From NCBI GenBank assembly GCA_003427395.1, contig BFEA01000048.1, positions 1,460,356 through 1,487,545 of the forward strand: DNA of 27,190 nt, read 5' to 3'. Both the position numbers and the translations under genes were made by a program. The notes below the pieces were generated by a model that saw only the letters and a program-made list of their open reading frames with translations, was not told the origin of the DNA and did not search any database. The stretch comes from Chara braunii. Taxonomy: Eukaryota > Streptophyta > Charophyceae > Charales > Characeae. Below, one piece after another: positions 18,200-27,190 of this stretch (its first letter is position 1; every line of letters starts with the position of its first letter).

Positions 18200-19000
18200 A
18201 GGGTTTGCCATTATTTGTGGTTATATCAGCCGTGCTATTTCACTCCGTACAATGCTTCTCTGCCGACTTGCGATCCTGTTGGGTGCGATGAGCCGCCTGG
18301 AGGGTTTGGTGCACTTAGCAATCCGGTAAGTTGTCGACCAGACTCCACCTTTTAAATTATTATTATTATTATTTTTTGTAACAGTTTCTTGCAGTCGACA
18401 GGTCTGATGAGTCTGCGGCATATTCCATAAAGTATTAAAAATAATAAGAATAACAATAATGAGATTCACTCTCATTAGTCCCCAAAGATTAGTATAGTTC
18501 CCATGGATGTTCAAGTTCTTCACCCTCCTACTTCAGGGGTGTTTTCACAAAGACCCCAGTTTTCTAAAACTCTTCTGAAGAAAATGAGGTTGCTGACGTG
18601 TCTTCTTTGTATTTTGGTCACCGCGGCATGCTCACATTTGGGAAATTAATAATTATGTTTTTCCCTACTCCTTTCACCTTACCTTTCATCTTCACTCGAG
18701 CGCCTGGTAAATGTCACGGTATTGAGACAAACAGGTGACCCAAGTCCATCTATAATGACCGGCGAACTGGTCGGGTGAAGAGGGGTAGTTCAATTGCTTT
18801 GTCATCAGTGAATGCTTGCTTGCTTACTCCCACCCACCCGGCACCCTTGTCTTTATACCTCCTAAAGTGTGGCGCGGGCCCATGTAACGCCCTCCTCTTC
18901 TTGTGTTTCGTCCATCCTGACCCATTCGTCTGGTTTCCCCGATATCAAACAGTAGTACCTAGCTTGTCAGATTGCTTTGGTGCTGACTTGTGCTCCACAG
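18200..19000. other. No gene seen
   Basis: Only a short (ATT)n run (about 18357-18373) stands out. I find no protein-like frame and no RNA gene. Confidence 0.5.
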
Positions 19001-19040
19001 CCCAAGAAGCTGGGTATGATGGGGGGTGTTTGTGCACGTC

Positions 19041-19105
19041 CAACCTAAGAATCGAACACGCAACCTACGGCTTGCCCGGCAGACACGTAACCCATAGGGT
19101 AAGTG
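19041..19105 (-). repeat. tRNA-like sequence, degenerate
   Basis: On the minus strand, GTTCGATTC (plus 49-57 past 19000) matches pol III box B, with a poor box A (TGGGTTACGTG, two mismatches) about 45 nt upstream. The T stem does not pair. A worn tRNA-derived repeat is possible. Confidence 0.3.
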
Positions 19106-19249
19106 GGCAGGCGAAAAAGTGAAGCCCCAAGATGAGTGCTTCACCCTACCCCAGCGCGGAGTACTCCGTGACCCTGTGGACCCATCCACACTCACCGCCA
19201 TGAGCTTGGCGATCACAACCTGTAACCCTTCATCCGTGTTATTTTTATC

Positions 19250-19297
19250 ATCCTCATCGTCATTGTCATCATCATCATCATCATCATTATCATCGTT
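19250..19297. repeat. (TCA)n microsatellite
   Basis: Runs of TCA with TCG and TTA variants; a long minus-strand poly-Asp frame over it is a by-product. Confidence 0.85.
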
Positions 19298-19464
19298 AGT
19301 CCCCTCCTCTGCATGGGCACCATCTTCATCATCGTCTTTTTCAGGTATTTCTGTTTCTATTATGGTTACGACCGTTACGTACATTCGGGTCTATTTTATT
19401 GCTCTTCAATTCTTATGTACATTGAGTAAGTGGAGGTGAAGGAGAAGAAGAAGAAGTACCAACA

Positions 19465-19525
19465 GCCTGTGACTGAATGGTATGTACACACGTGACTGGT
19501 GGAAAGCAGATCACTAGTTCGAATC
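19465..19525 (+). repeat. tRNA-like sequence (SINE candidate)
   Basis: Box A TGACTGAATGG (one mismatch) near 19470 and a perfect box B GTTCGAATCC near 19516, about 45 nt apart. The T arm resembles that of a Tyr-type tRNA (ATCACTAGTTCGAATCCTGA) but its stem is broken. A T13 run follows 60 nt on (19587-19599). Confidence 0.4.
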
Positions 19526-19627
19526 CTGATGCATACAGTACTAACATGAGCATATCCCTCACTAAAACAAAAAGAAGACAAAGAAGTTTTTTTTTTTTTG
19601 TTGGTTTGGCATTGCTCAATTCTTCAG

Positions 19628-19680
19628 CCATGACAGGTGCTCCATTGGGATGCGTGTATGGCAGCATCTGTCAAAAACAA
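19628..19680 (+). other. Possible internal exon
   Basis: A T13-rich pyrimidine tract ends in TTCTTCAG just before 19628, and the 53-nt segment ends before GTATAAAAC (19681), a usable splice donor. The next segment (19681-19768) is pyrimidine-rich and ends CCCCTTCACAG, like an 88-nt intron. The frame is unresolved. This is a signal-based guess. Confidence 0.3.
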
Positions 19681-19768
19681 GTATAAAACATCCTCTTTTG
19701 TCTTTTACCTTGCTCGTCTTTCAAAGTTTTGCTTGCTGCTTCGTTCACTTCGTCAATCCCCTTCACAG

Positions 19769-20135
19769 GATGAGCGCAATGTCCGATTTTGCCGACTTGC
19801 TGGTTGTTGTGCAGCTTTGCTTGAGGACCTGCTCTACTCCGAACAGCACGTGTGACACAGCATACAAGAAGGCGTTGGCATATCACACAGTATGTGGCAG
19901 AAATATTACAGGCATTCTGACAACGCAGCTCCTGGAGAAACTGGACAGTGTCTGTGAACCGTGTAATGTGCAAGTGAACTGTTCCGTCGGGAACAATGAG
20001 GTCGTAAGGGCAATGGCAATTCAGCAGCAGGAGCAAGGAAGCACGGGCAGTGGAAGCAGCAGGGTGAGATGTGGGATATTTCTGATGTGGAGCAGTATGA
20101 TTGCTGCGTTTAGCATCCTCTTTGGGGGGGGCTAA
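19769..20135 (+). CDS. Putative terminal exon, Cys-rich secreted or GPI-anchored protein
   Basis: Open from a splice-acceptor-like CCCCTTCACAG at 19758-19768 to TAA 20133-20135; the first ATG is at 19770, giving 121 residues. I do not recognise the family. The protein has eight Cys (CLRTC, STC, HTVC, SVCEPC, VNC, RCG), three N-glycosylation sequons (NST, NIT, NCS), a short Gln/Ser/Gly linker (QQQEQGSTGSGSS) and a hydrophobic end (GIFLMWSSMIAAFSILFGGG). Together these suggest an extracellular, disulfide-bonded protein with a C-terminal GPI signal. No signal peptide starts at ATG 19770; the hydrophobic stretch just upstream in the same frame is the probable intron. An upstream exon must supply the N terminus if this is real. 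It is the most host-gene-like reading in the window. Confidence 0.4.
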
Positions 20136-20159
20136 GCGTCGAAATGCCGCGGCCAATGT

Positions 20160-20960
20160 TATCATGGTAGGGTGGGGTGTGGGAAAGGGGGTAAGGAGAG
20201 GGTGCAAGGCGACGGTGTGAGGGGAGGGTGCGAGGAAGGGAGTCTGTTAAAAGAAAGGATGTTGCTTGTCAAGTCGGACGACGAGTTGCGCGTGCAGGGT
20301 TGGGGAACGTAAGAGGGAAGGAGAAGGTGCAAGGGTGTGCAGTGTGAGGCTCTGTTGACAGCAAGATGTCCCTCGTCAATTCGACGGCCTACGATCAGGG
20401 TAGGGGTGTGCCGAAGTTCGGAGGAGAGGGTGTGGTGTTGACGGCTGTGTGTCCAGAGGGAACGTGTCAATGGAGGGGGGCGGCTGTGGTCGTTTTGCGC
20501 CTTTTCAAGTGAAAAATGACCTATTTGTCAATGGAGGGGGGGGGGTCTGTTGAAGAGGGAAGTAGAAAAGGAGAGAGGGTATGCTTGAGGCCTGTTAAGA
20601 GGAAAGTGTCTGTCCTTTGTCAAGTTTAGGGGTGCAGACCAGCGAGAGCCTGTTTGGAAAAGCTGGTAGAGGTATTTCAAAGAGCGGAGTGGAGGGTGTG
20701 TTGGGGGTCTGTCGAGAGGTAAGCCGTCCATCTGTCCCTCTTCAAGACGAAGATGACCACGTATGAGTGGATGGGTGTATCAAAGAGGGAAGGAGACTTA
20801 GGAGAGGGAGTGTTGGGGGTACGTCGAGAGGAGCGGGATTCCGTCCGTCACCTGTCAAGTCGATGATCAGTTATCACACTGGAAGGCAAGAAGGAGAGGG
20901 TGGGTCAGGCGGGGAGTCCGTCAAAAGGAAGGTGGCCATTCATTAATGCGTTCAAGGGTG
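20160..20960. repeat. Degenerate tandem array, about 114-bp period
   Basis: A TCAAG/TCAAT anchor, mostly within a TGTCAAGTCGA-like motif, recurs at 20269, 20376, 20505, 20620, 20742, 20855 and 20952 (spacings 97-129, mean about 114). Each unit also has a CTGTYRAGAGG-like motif (20242, 20351, 20545, 20591, 20707, 20819, 20916) and a GGAGAGGGTG stretch. The plus strand is G-rich and C-poor throughout. No protein is supported. Confidence 0.75.
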
Positions 20961-20963
20961 AAA

Positions 20964-21128
20964 AGGCCAGTAAGAGAGCTTGGTTGGACAAGCAGGCCTT
21001 TCAGGCTTGTGGGGTGCTTTTCAGGAAGACGACATGAAGCATGTGGCTAAGCCCCACGAGGACTGGAATAGGGTGGGGCACTGCGTGGGCCCAGATTATG
21101 CTTGCCAAGAAGGTTCAGCATTTGTCAA
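20964..21128. repeat. Segmental duplication, copy 1
   Basis: GGCCAGTAAGAGAGCTTGGT through AAGGTTCAGCATTTGTCAA. It aligns in order with 21331-21486 (shared GCTTGGTTGG, GGCCTTTCAGGCT, AAGGTTCAGC), with many substitutions. Confidence 0.8.
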
Positions 21129-21330
21129 AAGGAAGGTGACGGGTTTGTTGGTGAGTTTAAACCCACCAGTAAACCTGGAAAGTTGCGGACGTAAGCTAGC
21201 CACGACGCGCTCTGAGGAACGGGCCTGGACTGGGTGGGGCGCCCAAATTCATCCGAGTCCAAACGATTCTACTCTATTTTTTTTTCCGACGGCCCGTGTA
21301 TGGTCGGGGTACTGGCGGTTTAAGAGTGCA

Positions 21331-21486
21331 GGCCAGTGAGAGCTTGGTTGGGCAAGCCGGCCTTTCAGGCTCCTGGGGTGCTACCGGAAGACAACAGGAT
21401 GTGCATGGCTAGGCCGTGAGGAGTGGAAAAAGGGGGGCCATTGCTTGGATGCAGATTTGCCTGGCAACGAAGGTTCAGCGGTCAAT
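21331..21486. repeat. Segmental duplication, copy 2
   Basis: Direct-orientation partner of 20964-21128, about 367 bp further on. Confidence 0.8.
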
Positions 21487-22040
21487 AATATGGGTGTGTC
21501 ACAGTATGTATTTGGCCATGGAATTGCTATGAATCCATGAATGTATCATTCATACAAAAGTCCCTCTGTGCAGGATGCAACAGATTCATAGTTCACTGGG
21601 GCCCGATTTTGTCAGGTATGTAAAGCGCTTGTTGTCTCCGGGTATAGCATATGTCCTGTCATCCATGAGGGAGGAACTAGATGGAAAGGGATTGGCCGGG
21701 GAAGTGAGAATGCTTCTCTGGTTTAAATTCTTTTGTTGTAGTTTCAATCAACGTTCAGAGAGAATGCTACGTACGTCGTACGACCAATACTCTGTTTTTT
21801 TTTTTTTTTTTTTTTCCCCTACCTCTGGTGTTGGTTAACTGCAATGGAACTGATGAAGGGATAGGATGGATAGGATGGGAGGTGTAAGTTGTCTTGCTGT
21901 GAAAAAATAGTGGAGCAAACAATATGTATGCAGTACTACGTATGAAAAGAACGTCCGATCTTTGTTGAAGTTATGGGTTAGACGGAGTTGCTGTATCGCA
22001 GTTTCACGTTTGTGTTATTAACCTTGATATACTCCTGTGA
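21487..22040. other. No firm gene; one exon-like segment and a T21 run
   Basis: CCCTCTGTGCAG ends at 21573 and GTCAG followed by GTATGT lies at 21611-21621, so 21574-21615 (42 nt) has good splice signals on both sides. No protein family is recognisable in it. T21 lies at 21795-21815. Confidence 0.3.
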
Positions 22041-22427
22041 AGGTGCAGGTTTGCTCTGCAGGCTCAGGCCTGGCTGAGCAGCAGTGTGTGCATACTAGAT
22101 ATGTTGAGGCAATTGACTTGACTTTGGTCTGCTGTTGTTGGCTTGCTTCAGTTTGTTAGGTCAGTGTGTAAAGGTTTGTTCTACAAGCTCAGGCCTGGCT
22201 GAGCAGCAGTGTGTATATACTATATATGTTCAGGCAATTGGCTTGACTTTGGTCTGCTGTTGTTGACTTGCTTCAGTTTGTTAGCTCAGTGTGAAGGTCT
22301 GTTCTGCTGCCCTGCAGTCGCAGGCCTGGCTGAGCAGCAGTGTGTATTTATGTTCAGCCTGTTCAGGCAATTTACTTAAACTTCAGTCTGCCGTTATTGG
22401 CTTGCTTCAGTATTTTAGGTCAGTGTA
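22041..22427. repeat. Three-copy tandem repeat, 125-131 bp
   Basis: CAGGCCTGGCTGAGCAGCAG starts at 22065 (from the last base of CTC), 22190 and 22321. Each unit goes on with GTGTGT..., TTCAGGCAATT-like, GTCTGCTGTTGTTGGCTTGC and CAGT..TTAGGTCAGTGT. In units 1 and 2 GCTCAG and CTGAGC form a 6-bp stem around GCCTGG; unit 3 has lost the left arm. Every unit contains a pyrimidine-rich run ending CTTGCTTCAG, which looks like a splice acceptor. Confidence 0.9.
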
Positions 22428-23037
22428 AGTGAGAAGAGTGATTCTCTTATAGCTTGGCTTGGCTGCACACAATTACATTTCAGATGAAAAGGGACAGCCG
22501 AGCGTAAGCTGCACACAATTAGAGTGCAGATGCAGATGCAAACGGCGGGGCAGTATTTTTACAATGTGGAGGTTTAGTCCTCTTGCATCTCTCCTTTGAT
22601 CGATTAGAAATTGGAATGCATATGCAAGCGAAGGGACAGCTTAACTCCTGTGTTTCACAGGTTAGGGGTATTGAAGATTCGTGTGTAATTTGTTCTTGCA
22701 GTGGGCATGATGAGTCGGGCTTCGGTTTTCGTTTCAGTCCGCAGCACCTGGCTGCCTTTTGATTTGGCCTGCGCGTTCAAAGCTGCTCACTGTTTTTGTA
22801 ACTTTTCTTCATTACTCTTTGATGGAATCTTTAGCCTGCGAGTCTCAAAGCCGTCCTCATTTTCTTTCTTTCGATTTGTCGAACACCAACGTAATGTTAC
22901 GGCCTTTTTCCATACTGGGAGGCAGCAGCAGGTTAGAAAACGATTACAAGTTACAACACACCCGATGGCCGTCCTCTGTCAGGCATGGGGGATGTAGTCA
23001 CTCTCCACTTGAGGATCCATCATGCAGTGTTTCTGAC

Positions 23038-23040
<3 letters not shown>
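22428..23040. other. No firm gene; short direct repeat
   Basis: GCTGCACACAATTA occurs at 22462 and 22508. Acceptor-like GTTCTTGCAG ends near 22701 and an open plus frame follows to 22997, but it does not resemble a known protein. Confidence 0.35.
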
Positions 23041-23095
<55 letters not shown>

Positions 23096-23096
23096 N

Positions 23097-23157
<61 letters not shown>
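23041..23157. repeat. (AG)n microsatellite, 117 bp with one N
   Basis: An uninterrupted AG run except for one ambiguous base at 23096. The N probably marks collapsed or joined reads, so the true length is not known. Arg-Glu or Leu-Ser frames across it are by-products. Confidence 0.98.
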
Positions 23158-23160
<3 letters not shown>

Positions 23161-23408
23161 GGAAAGTGGAAACAGGATTCTAGCAGAAAGGAATGAATGA
23201 GGCTCGAGGTAGAGAGTTGAGGCATCTGTGCAGAAAGCGTGGTGCACAGCAGGACGAAGAGGTCGAGGCGCCGGGAGACCAGAAGAAGTTGTGCCAGAGT
23301 TCAAGGAGGGAGGGGGGGGAAGAGATGGAAGATGAACCATCGAAGGGAAGAGCGGTGCCTGTCTTCCAATGCGTGGCCTCACGCCATAGCCAATAGATTT
23401 CAAGCTTA
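23158..23408. other. Purine-rich stretch, no gene seen
   Basis: Lies between the (AG)n tract and the edge of the inverted LTR-like repeat. Open frames here are short and Arg/Glu-rich and do not resemble known proteins. Confidence 0.4.
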
Positions 23409-24490
23409 TGTTATGAACTTGGTTGTTTGACAATTGATTGCCACTCACACACGGAAGTACTCACACACGCCCATACATGCATGAGACACAGGGGAGGAAG
23501 AGACAGAGTTCACCTGCCCATAGACCAGAGATAAACAGCGGAATAGCAACCATACACAGGCGGGGAGAATACACACAGTGTTCTCTCTCTCTGATAAACT
23601 CCCAACAACCAATCTCAGAATGACACTGCGAAGATCACAATTGGAAAGTAACCCAGACGATGAGCCAACCCAACACAATTAACCTCAATTATCGTTACAG
23701 AGTTCAACCCAGTGTCTCGCCACTCAAGAACCCCACACTCCACTCACTACCACACCCTCAGAGTCTAGCGCTGCACAGAAACAGCCTCCCAGAGGCCAGC
23801 GCCATACACCCAGATGTAGATCATGAACAGCGAAGTAGTCTCCAGTGCCGATGAGTCACTCTGACGATGAAGAAGGCAGCTATGGCTGCCGAGCTGCTAC
23901 CGCAGCAGTAGTACCCGCATGTACTCTATGAAGAGCCTCCGATAGTCCTGCCAAACGCAGATATCCCCAGGAGATAGATGCGCTGAGCACAGCCCCAGCT
24001 ATGGCTGTCTCAGATGGACCGGCTATGGCTGCATCACCCCGGCTGATGTCTCAGATGCCGCTTTGGACATTCAGCGCTGCAAAACTTGGTTGGCCACCAA
24101 CGCTGCGCGCGAAAAATGAAAAGCCAAAAGTCCCTACTCGATTCCCCTACAGGACTTATAGACTTCCTACACTAGCCTAGACTTAGACCGGACTGACTGG
24201 ACCTACCGGTACCGTTGCTGTTTCGGCCTCTCGGCCTCTACCGTACCCGGCTATAGGCTATAGGACCGTATAGCAGTATAGGCCACTTAGGGCCCGTCTG
24301 TCCTAGGAGTAGCCCGGGCCTGCTATAGGCAGTTAGGGTAGCTGTAGGAACTCGGTTAGTACCAGGTCTGTATTTTCAAAAATTACAGATCTGTCCCTCA
24401 CGAATTTCCGCACAGGCGGATCTCTCGGTTAGTGTACAGCCTCGCAGACAATCTCGGCAGCAGAAATCAGCAAGTCATTGCACTTATGCA
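23409..24490 (-). repeat. LTR-like long repeat, copy B (inverted)
   Basis: The reverse complement aligns in order with 1947-3047. Its 3' edge (minus sense) is the CATAACA at 23409-23415, after which no primer-binding site and no gag follow, so it is either a solo LTR or the 3' LTR of an element lying to the right on the minus strand. Substitutions and indels are many, so it is a different and older insertion than copy A. No pol sequence is seen to its right, which favours a solo LTR. Confidence 0.65.
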
Positions 24491-25070
24491 TGCTCGCTAG
24501 GGCGGAGAACTTCCAGAAAGACAACGTGCTTGCTGAGGCGCGCGGATTGTAATTTGTAGAAGAAATTACAAAATGGGGAAAAAGAATCCCAAAATGAAGA
24601 AAAATGCAGGAACCGAAGGAACACACCCTGAGGCCTGGTACCTTCAGGAAAGAGGATTGGATTTACATTCCTGAATCTGGACGTGGTTGTGGACAGATGC
24701 AGAAAATTGCGATTGATGATAGGCTACCAGCTGGGCCGCCCGGGTCAACCTGTTATCCCGGGCGGCCCGGCCATCCAAGGACCAGGGAAGATCCCAGCAA
24801 AAAAAAAAAAACAAAAAAAAAAAAAACCCTTTGTTATGCAGAAAAATAAAGTGAACAACTTTTGCCTCAGGGTCACATTGAAACTCTTTACCAAATAAAA
24901 AATAAAGTTAAAACTTAAAATTTAAATTTGAAAACTATATAGTATATAGTATATATATGACGATATATATGATGATATATATATATCTCTTCTCTCTCTC
25001 TGCCTACGGTTTACCGGGCAGTTCTATTTGTGATGATATATATATATATTTAATTTTAATGTTTTTTTGG
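24491..25070. other. Outer part of copy B: A-rich, (TA)n, hairpin
   Basis: Contains A-rich runs at 24799-24826, (TA)n stretches from 24930 to 25050, and the 35-nt block 24987-25021 shared inverted with 223-257. No gene is seen. Confidence 0.5.
24733..24768. repeat. GC-rich perfect hairpin
   Basis: GGGCCGCCCGGG (24733-24744) and CCCGGGCGGCCC (24757-24768) pair perfectly over 12 bp around a 12-nt loop, in a neighbourhood that is otherwise AT-rich. Confidence 0.9.
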
Positions 25071-25170
25071 CCCGGTCGGGCAAGTGGTCCCGGGCCACTC
25101 TGGTAGCCTAGCTTTTTATTTTTTTTTGGCCCAGCCGGGCAAGTGGTCCCGGGCACTCTGGTACCCTAGG
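25071..25170. repeat. Two-copy tandem repeat, about 60 bp
   Basis: CGGGCAAGTGGTCCCGGGC occurs twice (from about 25077 and 25136), each followed by CACTCTGGTA and preceded by a T run and GGCCC. Confidence 0.85.
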
Positions 25171-25282
25171 ATTGATCTGCATTTCTGCATCGCTCTGCAC
25201 ACAACACATCCAGGTTCAGTACTTAAATTGATTCCTCTCTGCTGATGGGACCAGGCCCTGCGGACACCTCATTGAGTGCACA

Positions 25283-25477
25283 GTGCTGTATGATAAGGCT
25301 ATGCATATGCTGTATAGTGCAATTATAACTACTCGAGGGAGGAGAGAACTGCAAATGGCAATTCTAAGAAGACTGAGACGACAATACCGGGAAAAGAAGT
25401 TGTGTGTAGGATTGCCAGACAGGATTGAAAAGGAAAACTGCATTGAGCATGTGTATTATCTACAGACAACGATTTAA
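25283..25477 (+). other. Unrecognised open frame, exon-like
   Basis: 64 codons from ATG 25289 or slightly upstream to TAA 25475-25477. Basic and helical in look (GRRELQMAILRRLRRQYREK), preceded by GAGTGCACAG, which could be a splice acceptor. I recognise no family. It could be a host exon or chance. Confidence 0.25.
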
Positions 25478-26076
25478 ATCAAACCAAAACTCTAGAACGC
25501 GCTGGCAGTGGTGAAAGTGGTAGGCACCACAATAGAGTTCACGTGCACTGGTGACCTTTCAATCGCACGATCCGGTCGGCTGTTTTGTTGACCGGGCTGT
25601 TCTTTGTCATGAAAGGAAGACTGTTGTTCTCCTTGGATCGCGGTCGATTCATTTGATGATTTTGATATCTGCACAATTTTAACGCCGTGGGGCTGTAAGC
25701 CTGTAATGGATGGGTAGGAACGGAGCCGCAGATCTGCTGGAGGGAACGTTGTGGATTTAAGAACAACCGTTTTTTTTTGGATCTGACATCTGACAGATTA
25801 TGATCTTTTTCTTGTCAGAACGGGAAAACGAAAAGAAAAACAGATGTCTGGAATGCGTGCGAATGCATTCAAGGGAACGGCAGGGTGCCGATTAGAGAAG
25901 TGTTAATTTTTGTCTTCCTGTGGGCGCTTAGTTTTTTCGGAGATCTGACAGGTGCTGGCCTGCAGTGGATTCAGATGGCTGATGATGCTTTTATTTGTTT
26001 TGGGGGTCTTCCTTTAGTTCTGTTGAAAAGAAAACGGCACACCAAGCACAAGGTGGGCGGGAAAATAAAAGGGCCG
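25478..26076. other. No gene seen
   Basis: Short open frames only, none protein-like. Nothing repeated was noticed. Confidence 0.4.
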
Positions 26077-26077
26077 C

Positions 26078-26113
26078 GCTCCACCACGCACCAAATCTGT
26101 GAAATGAGAATGG
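26078..26113 (-). repeat. Dispersed repeat module, copy 3 (inverted, partial)
   Basis: CTCCACCACGCACCAAATCT and AATGAGAATGGGACTC match the reverse complement of 26738-26776. With copy 2 it flanks the foldback region on both sides. Confidence 0.65.
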
Positions 26114-26612
26114 GACTCGCTGCACTACTCAAGGCTCGTGAAAAAATGCTAGAGTCGTTCTAGAGCTGTCAGAATCACGAAAAGTCCTAAAATCTATGCA
26201 TCGCTGCACTAGCTTCAGACTCTAGAAAAGCTAGAGTTGCTCCGTCACTTTCTGAGTTCGGCCATTTCACTACAGGACAGCGCCAGCCTGGGTTGTCCGT
26301 CCAGACTCGAGGCCCACTCAAGGAAAACCAAGGCGTTTCAAGGGTCCTCCGGACCTCCCTAAAGAAAACGGCCTTTGCAGGCTGGTGCTCTAGATCAATC
26401 TAGAGTGAGAAGGACCCACCCGCTCTGACAGCTCAAGAAATGAAAAATCTAGAACGAACTTATCGAGTACGTGGAGCGATGCTGACTCTAATACTTTTCT
26501 TGAGTCGTTCTGACAGCTCTAGGACAGGTTTCTGAGCGCCCATTTCTTGAGTAAGTGCAGCCATGGCGCACTCAAGAAAAAGCTCGAATCTAGAGTAGTG
26601 CAGCGAGGCCCA
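26111..26612. mobile_element. Candidate foldback element
   Basis: CTCGCTGCACTACTC at about 26115-26129 recurs as its reverse complement GAGTAGTGCAGCGAG at about 26594-26608. Inside, GAGTCGTTCTAGAGCTGTCAGAA and related words recur in both orientations (CAGCTCTAG, CTCAAGAAA, TCTAGAG). No coding frame and no clear target duplication are seen. A MITE-like foldback is the simplest reading. Confidence 0.5.
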
Positions 26613-26705
26613 ATGAATCTTCTGTGGAAAGATGCACCTCCATCATTGCTGCATTTTGTCCACGTGGTGAGTGTCAGCACATGGACAAAAGACAGCAATT
26701 ACGGT

Positions 26706-26776
26706 GGGTGTATCTTTACTTGTTCTAACGGAAGACTCGTTCTCATTTTGGAGATTTGCTGCGTGGTGGAGTGAGG
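26706..26776 (+). repeat. Dispersed repeat module, copy 2
   Basis: TGTTCTAACGGAAGACTCG and GTGGTGGAGTGAGG align with 672-750 and, inverted, with 26078-26113. Confidence 0.65.
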
Positions 26777-26781
26777 CCCTA

Positions 26782-26904
26782 AGGGTTGACAAAAAGGGCC
26801 AGCGGGAGCCAACATTGCTACACAGGCCCAAAGCAAAAAGGGATGGCGCGAAGGGCAGTAGCCGCACCAAAGGCCACCCTGGCCGGTGAACACTCTGACC
26901 TGCT

Positions 26905-26986
<82 letters not shown>

Positions 26987-27135
26987 CATGTATGTATTCA
27001 TCCAACTCTCTGCCCCCTTATCTGTTAGGGTTGACAAAAAGGGCCAGTGGGACCCAACATTGCTCCACAGCCCAAGGGGATGATGTGAAGGGAAGTAGCC
27101 GCACCAAATGTCAATGTGAGAGGGAGCGATCAGGG

Positions 27136-27190
<55 letters not shown>
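26782..27190. repeat. 245-bp tandem unit containing (GA)n, second copy cut by window end
   Basis: AGGGTTGACAAAAAGGGCCA starts at 26782 and 27027. Both copies continue with CCAACATTGCT and AGTAGCCGCACCAAA and then reach a (GA)n run: 26907-26982 in copy 1 and 27139 to the window end in copy 2. The unit is therefore larger than the microsatellite, and the array goes on past the window. Confidence 0.85.

Noticed and set aside
19650-19768. Signal-peptide-like hydrophobic stretch ahead of the Cys-rich frame
   Set aside because: It is the translation of a pyrimidine-rich segment with splice donor and acceptor, better read as an intron.
22759-23448. Open frames with Arg-Glu or Leu-Ser runs
   Set aside because: They come from the (AG)n tract, which also contains an N.
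25885-26163. 92-codon open frame with hydrophobic N terminus
   Set aside because: It has no ATG at its start, runs into the dispersed repeat module and foldback element, and resembles no family.

Overview
The window looks like repeat-rich nuclear DNA of a streptophyte, a charophyte alga or a plant. The grounds are a chromodomain Ty3/gypsy element, a plant-type L1 LINE, tRNA-derived repeats, CCCTAAA-like telomeric units, long (GA)n tracts and intron-like splice signals. A Chara-like genome is my best guess from the style of the gypsy proteins; it is an inference, not shown here. I see no bacterial or phage gene, CRISPR array or operon. Nearly all recognisable coding sequence is decayed transposon.

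Left part (1-15489): a long LTR-like repeat ends at 3047 with ...CATAACA and is followed by a degenerate primer-binding site. A 1.5 kb leader holds two adjacent perfect palindromes. Broken gag, protease, reverse transcriptase, RNase H and integrase follow up to about 8914. Integrase is cut there by an antisense, 5'-truncated L1 LINE (about 8909-14723). The LINE has lost part of its endonuclease but keeps RT and C-terminal zinc-knuckle regions. The integrase reading resumes at about 14724 and runs into a C-terminal chromodomain. At the LINE 3' end, a 0.7 kb segment with 20-bp inverted ends and TTAA borders sits between LINE body and poly(A). The nesting order is chromovirus, then LINE, then TTAA element.

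Middle (15490-18200): a perfect 38-bp Nextera mate-pair junction adapter (15490-15527) lies in the assembly, so continuity across it is doubtful. It is followed by telomere-like units, a 320-N gap and a 21-bp minisatellite. Then come a GTGCGC-rich patch, a 0.5 kb degenerate (TCC/TCG/TCA)n tract and a (TCAA)n tract.

Right part (18200-27190): tRNA-like repeats, one plausible host exon set for a cysteine-rich secreted or GPI-type protein (19628-20135), a degenerate array of roughly 114 bp period (20.2-20.96 kb), a 155-bp segmental duplication, a three-copy 125-131 bp tandem repeat, and three long (GA)n tracts. A second, diverged and inverted copy of the LTR-like repeat lies at 23409 to about 25020. 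The last kilobase contains a foldback element, a dispersed repeat module also present near 0.7 kb, and the start of a 245-bp tandem unit.

The main interpretable biology is nested retrotransposition and its decay. The most important practical warning is the adapter at 15490.
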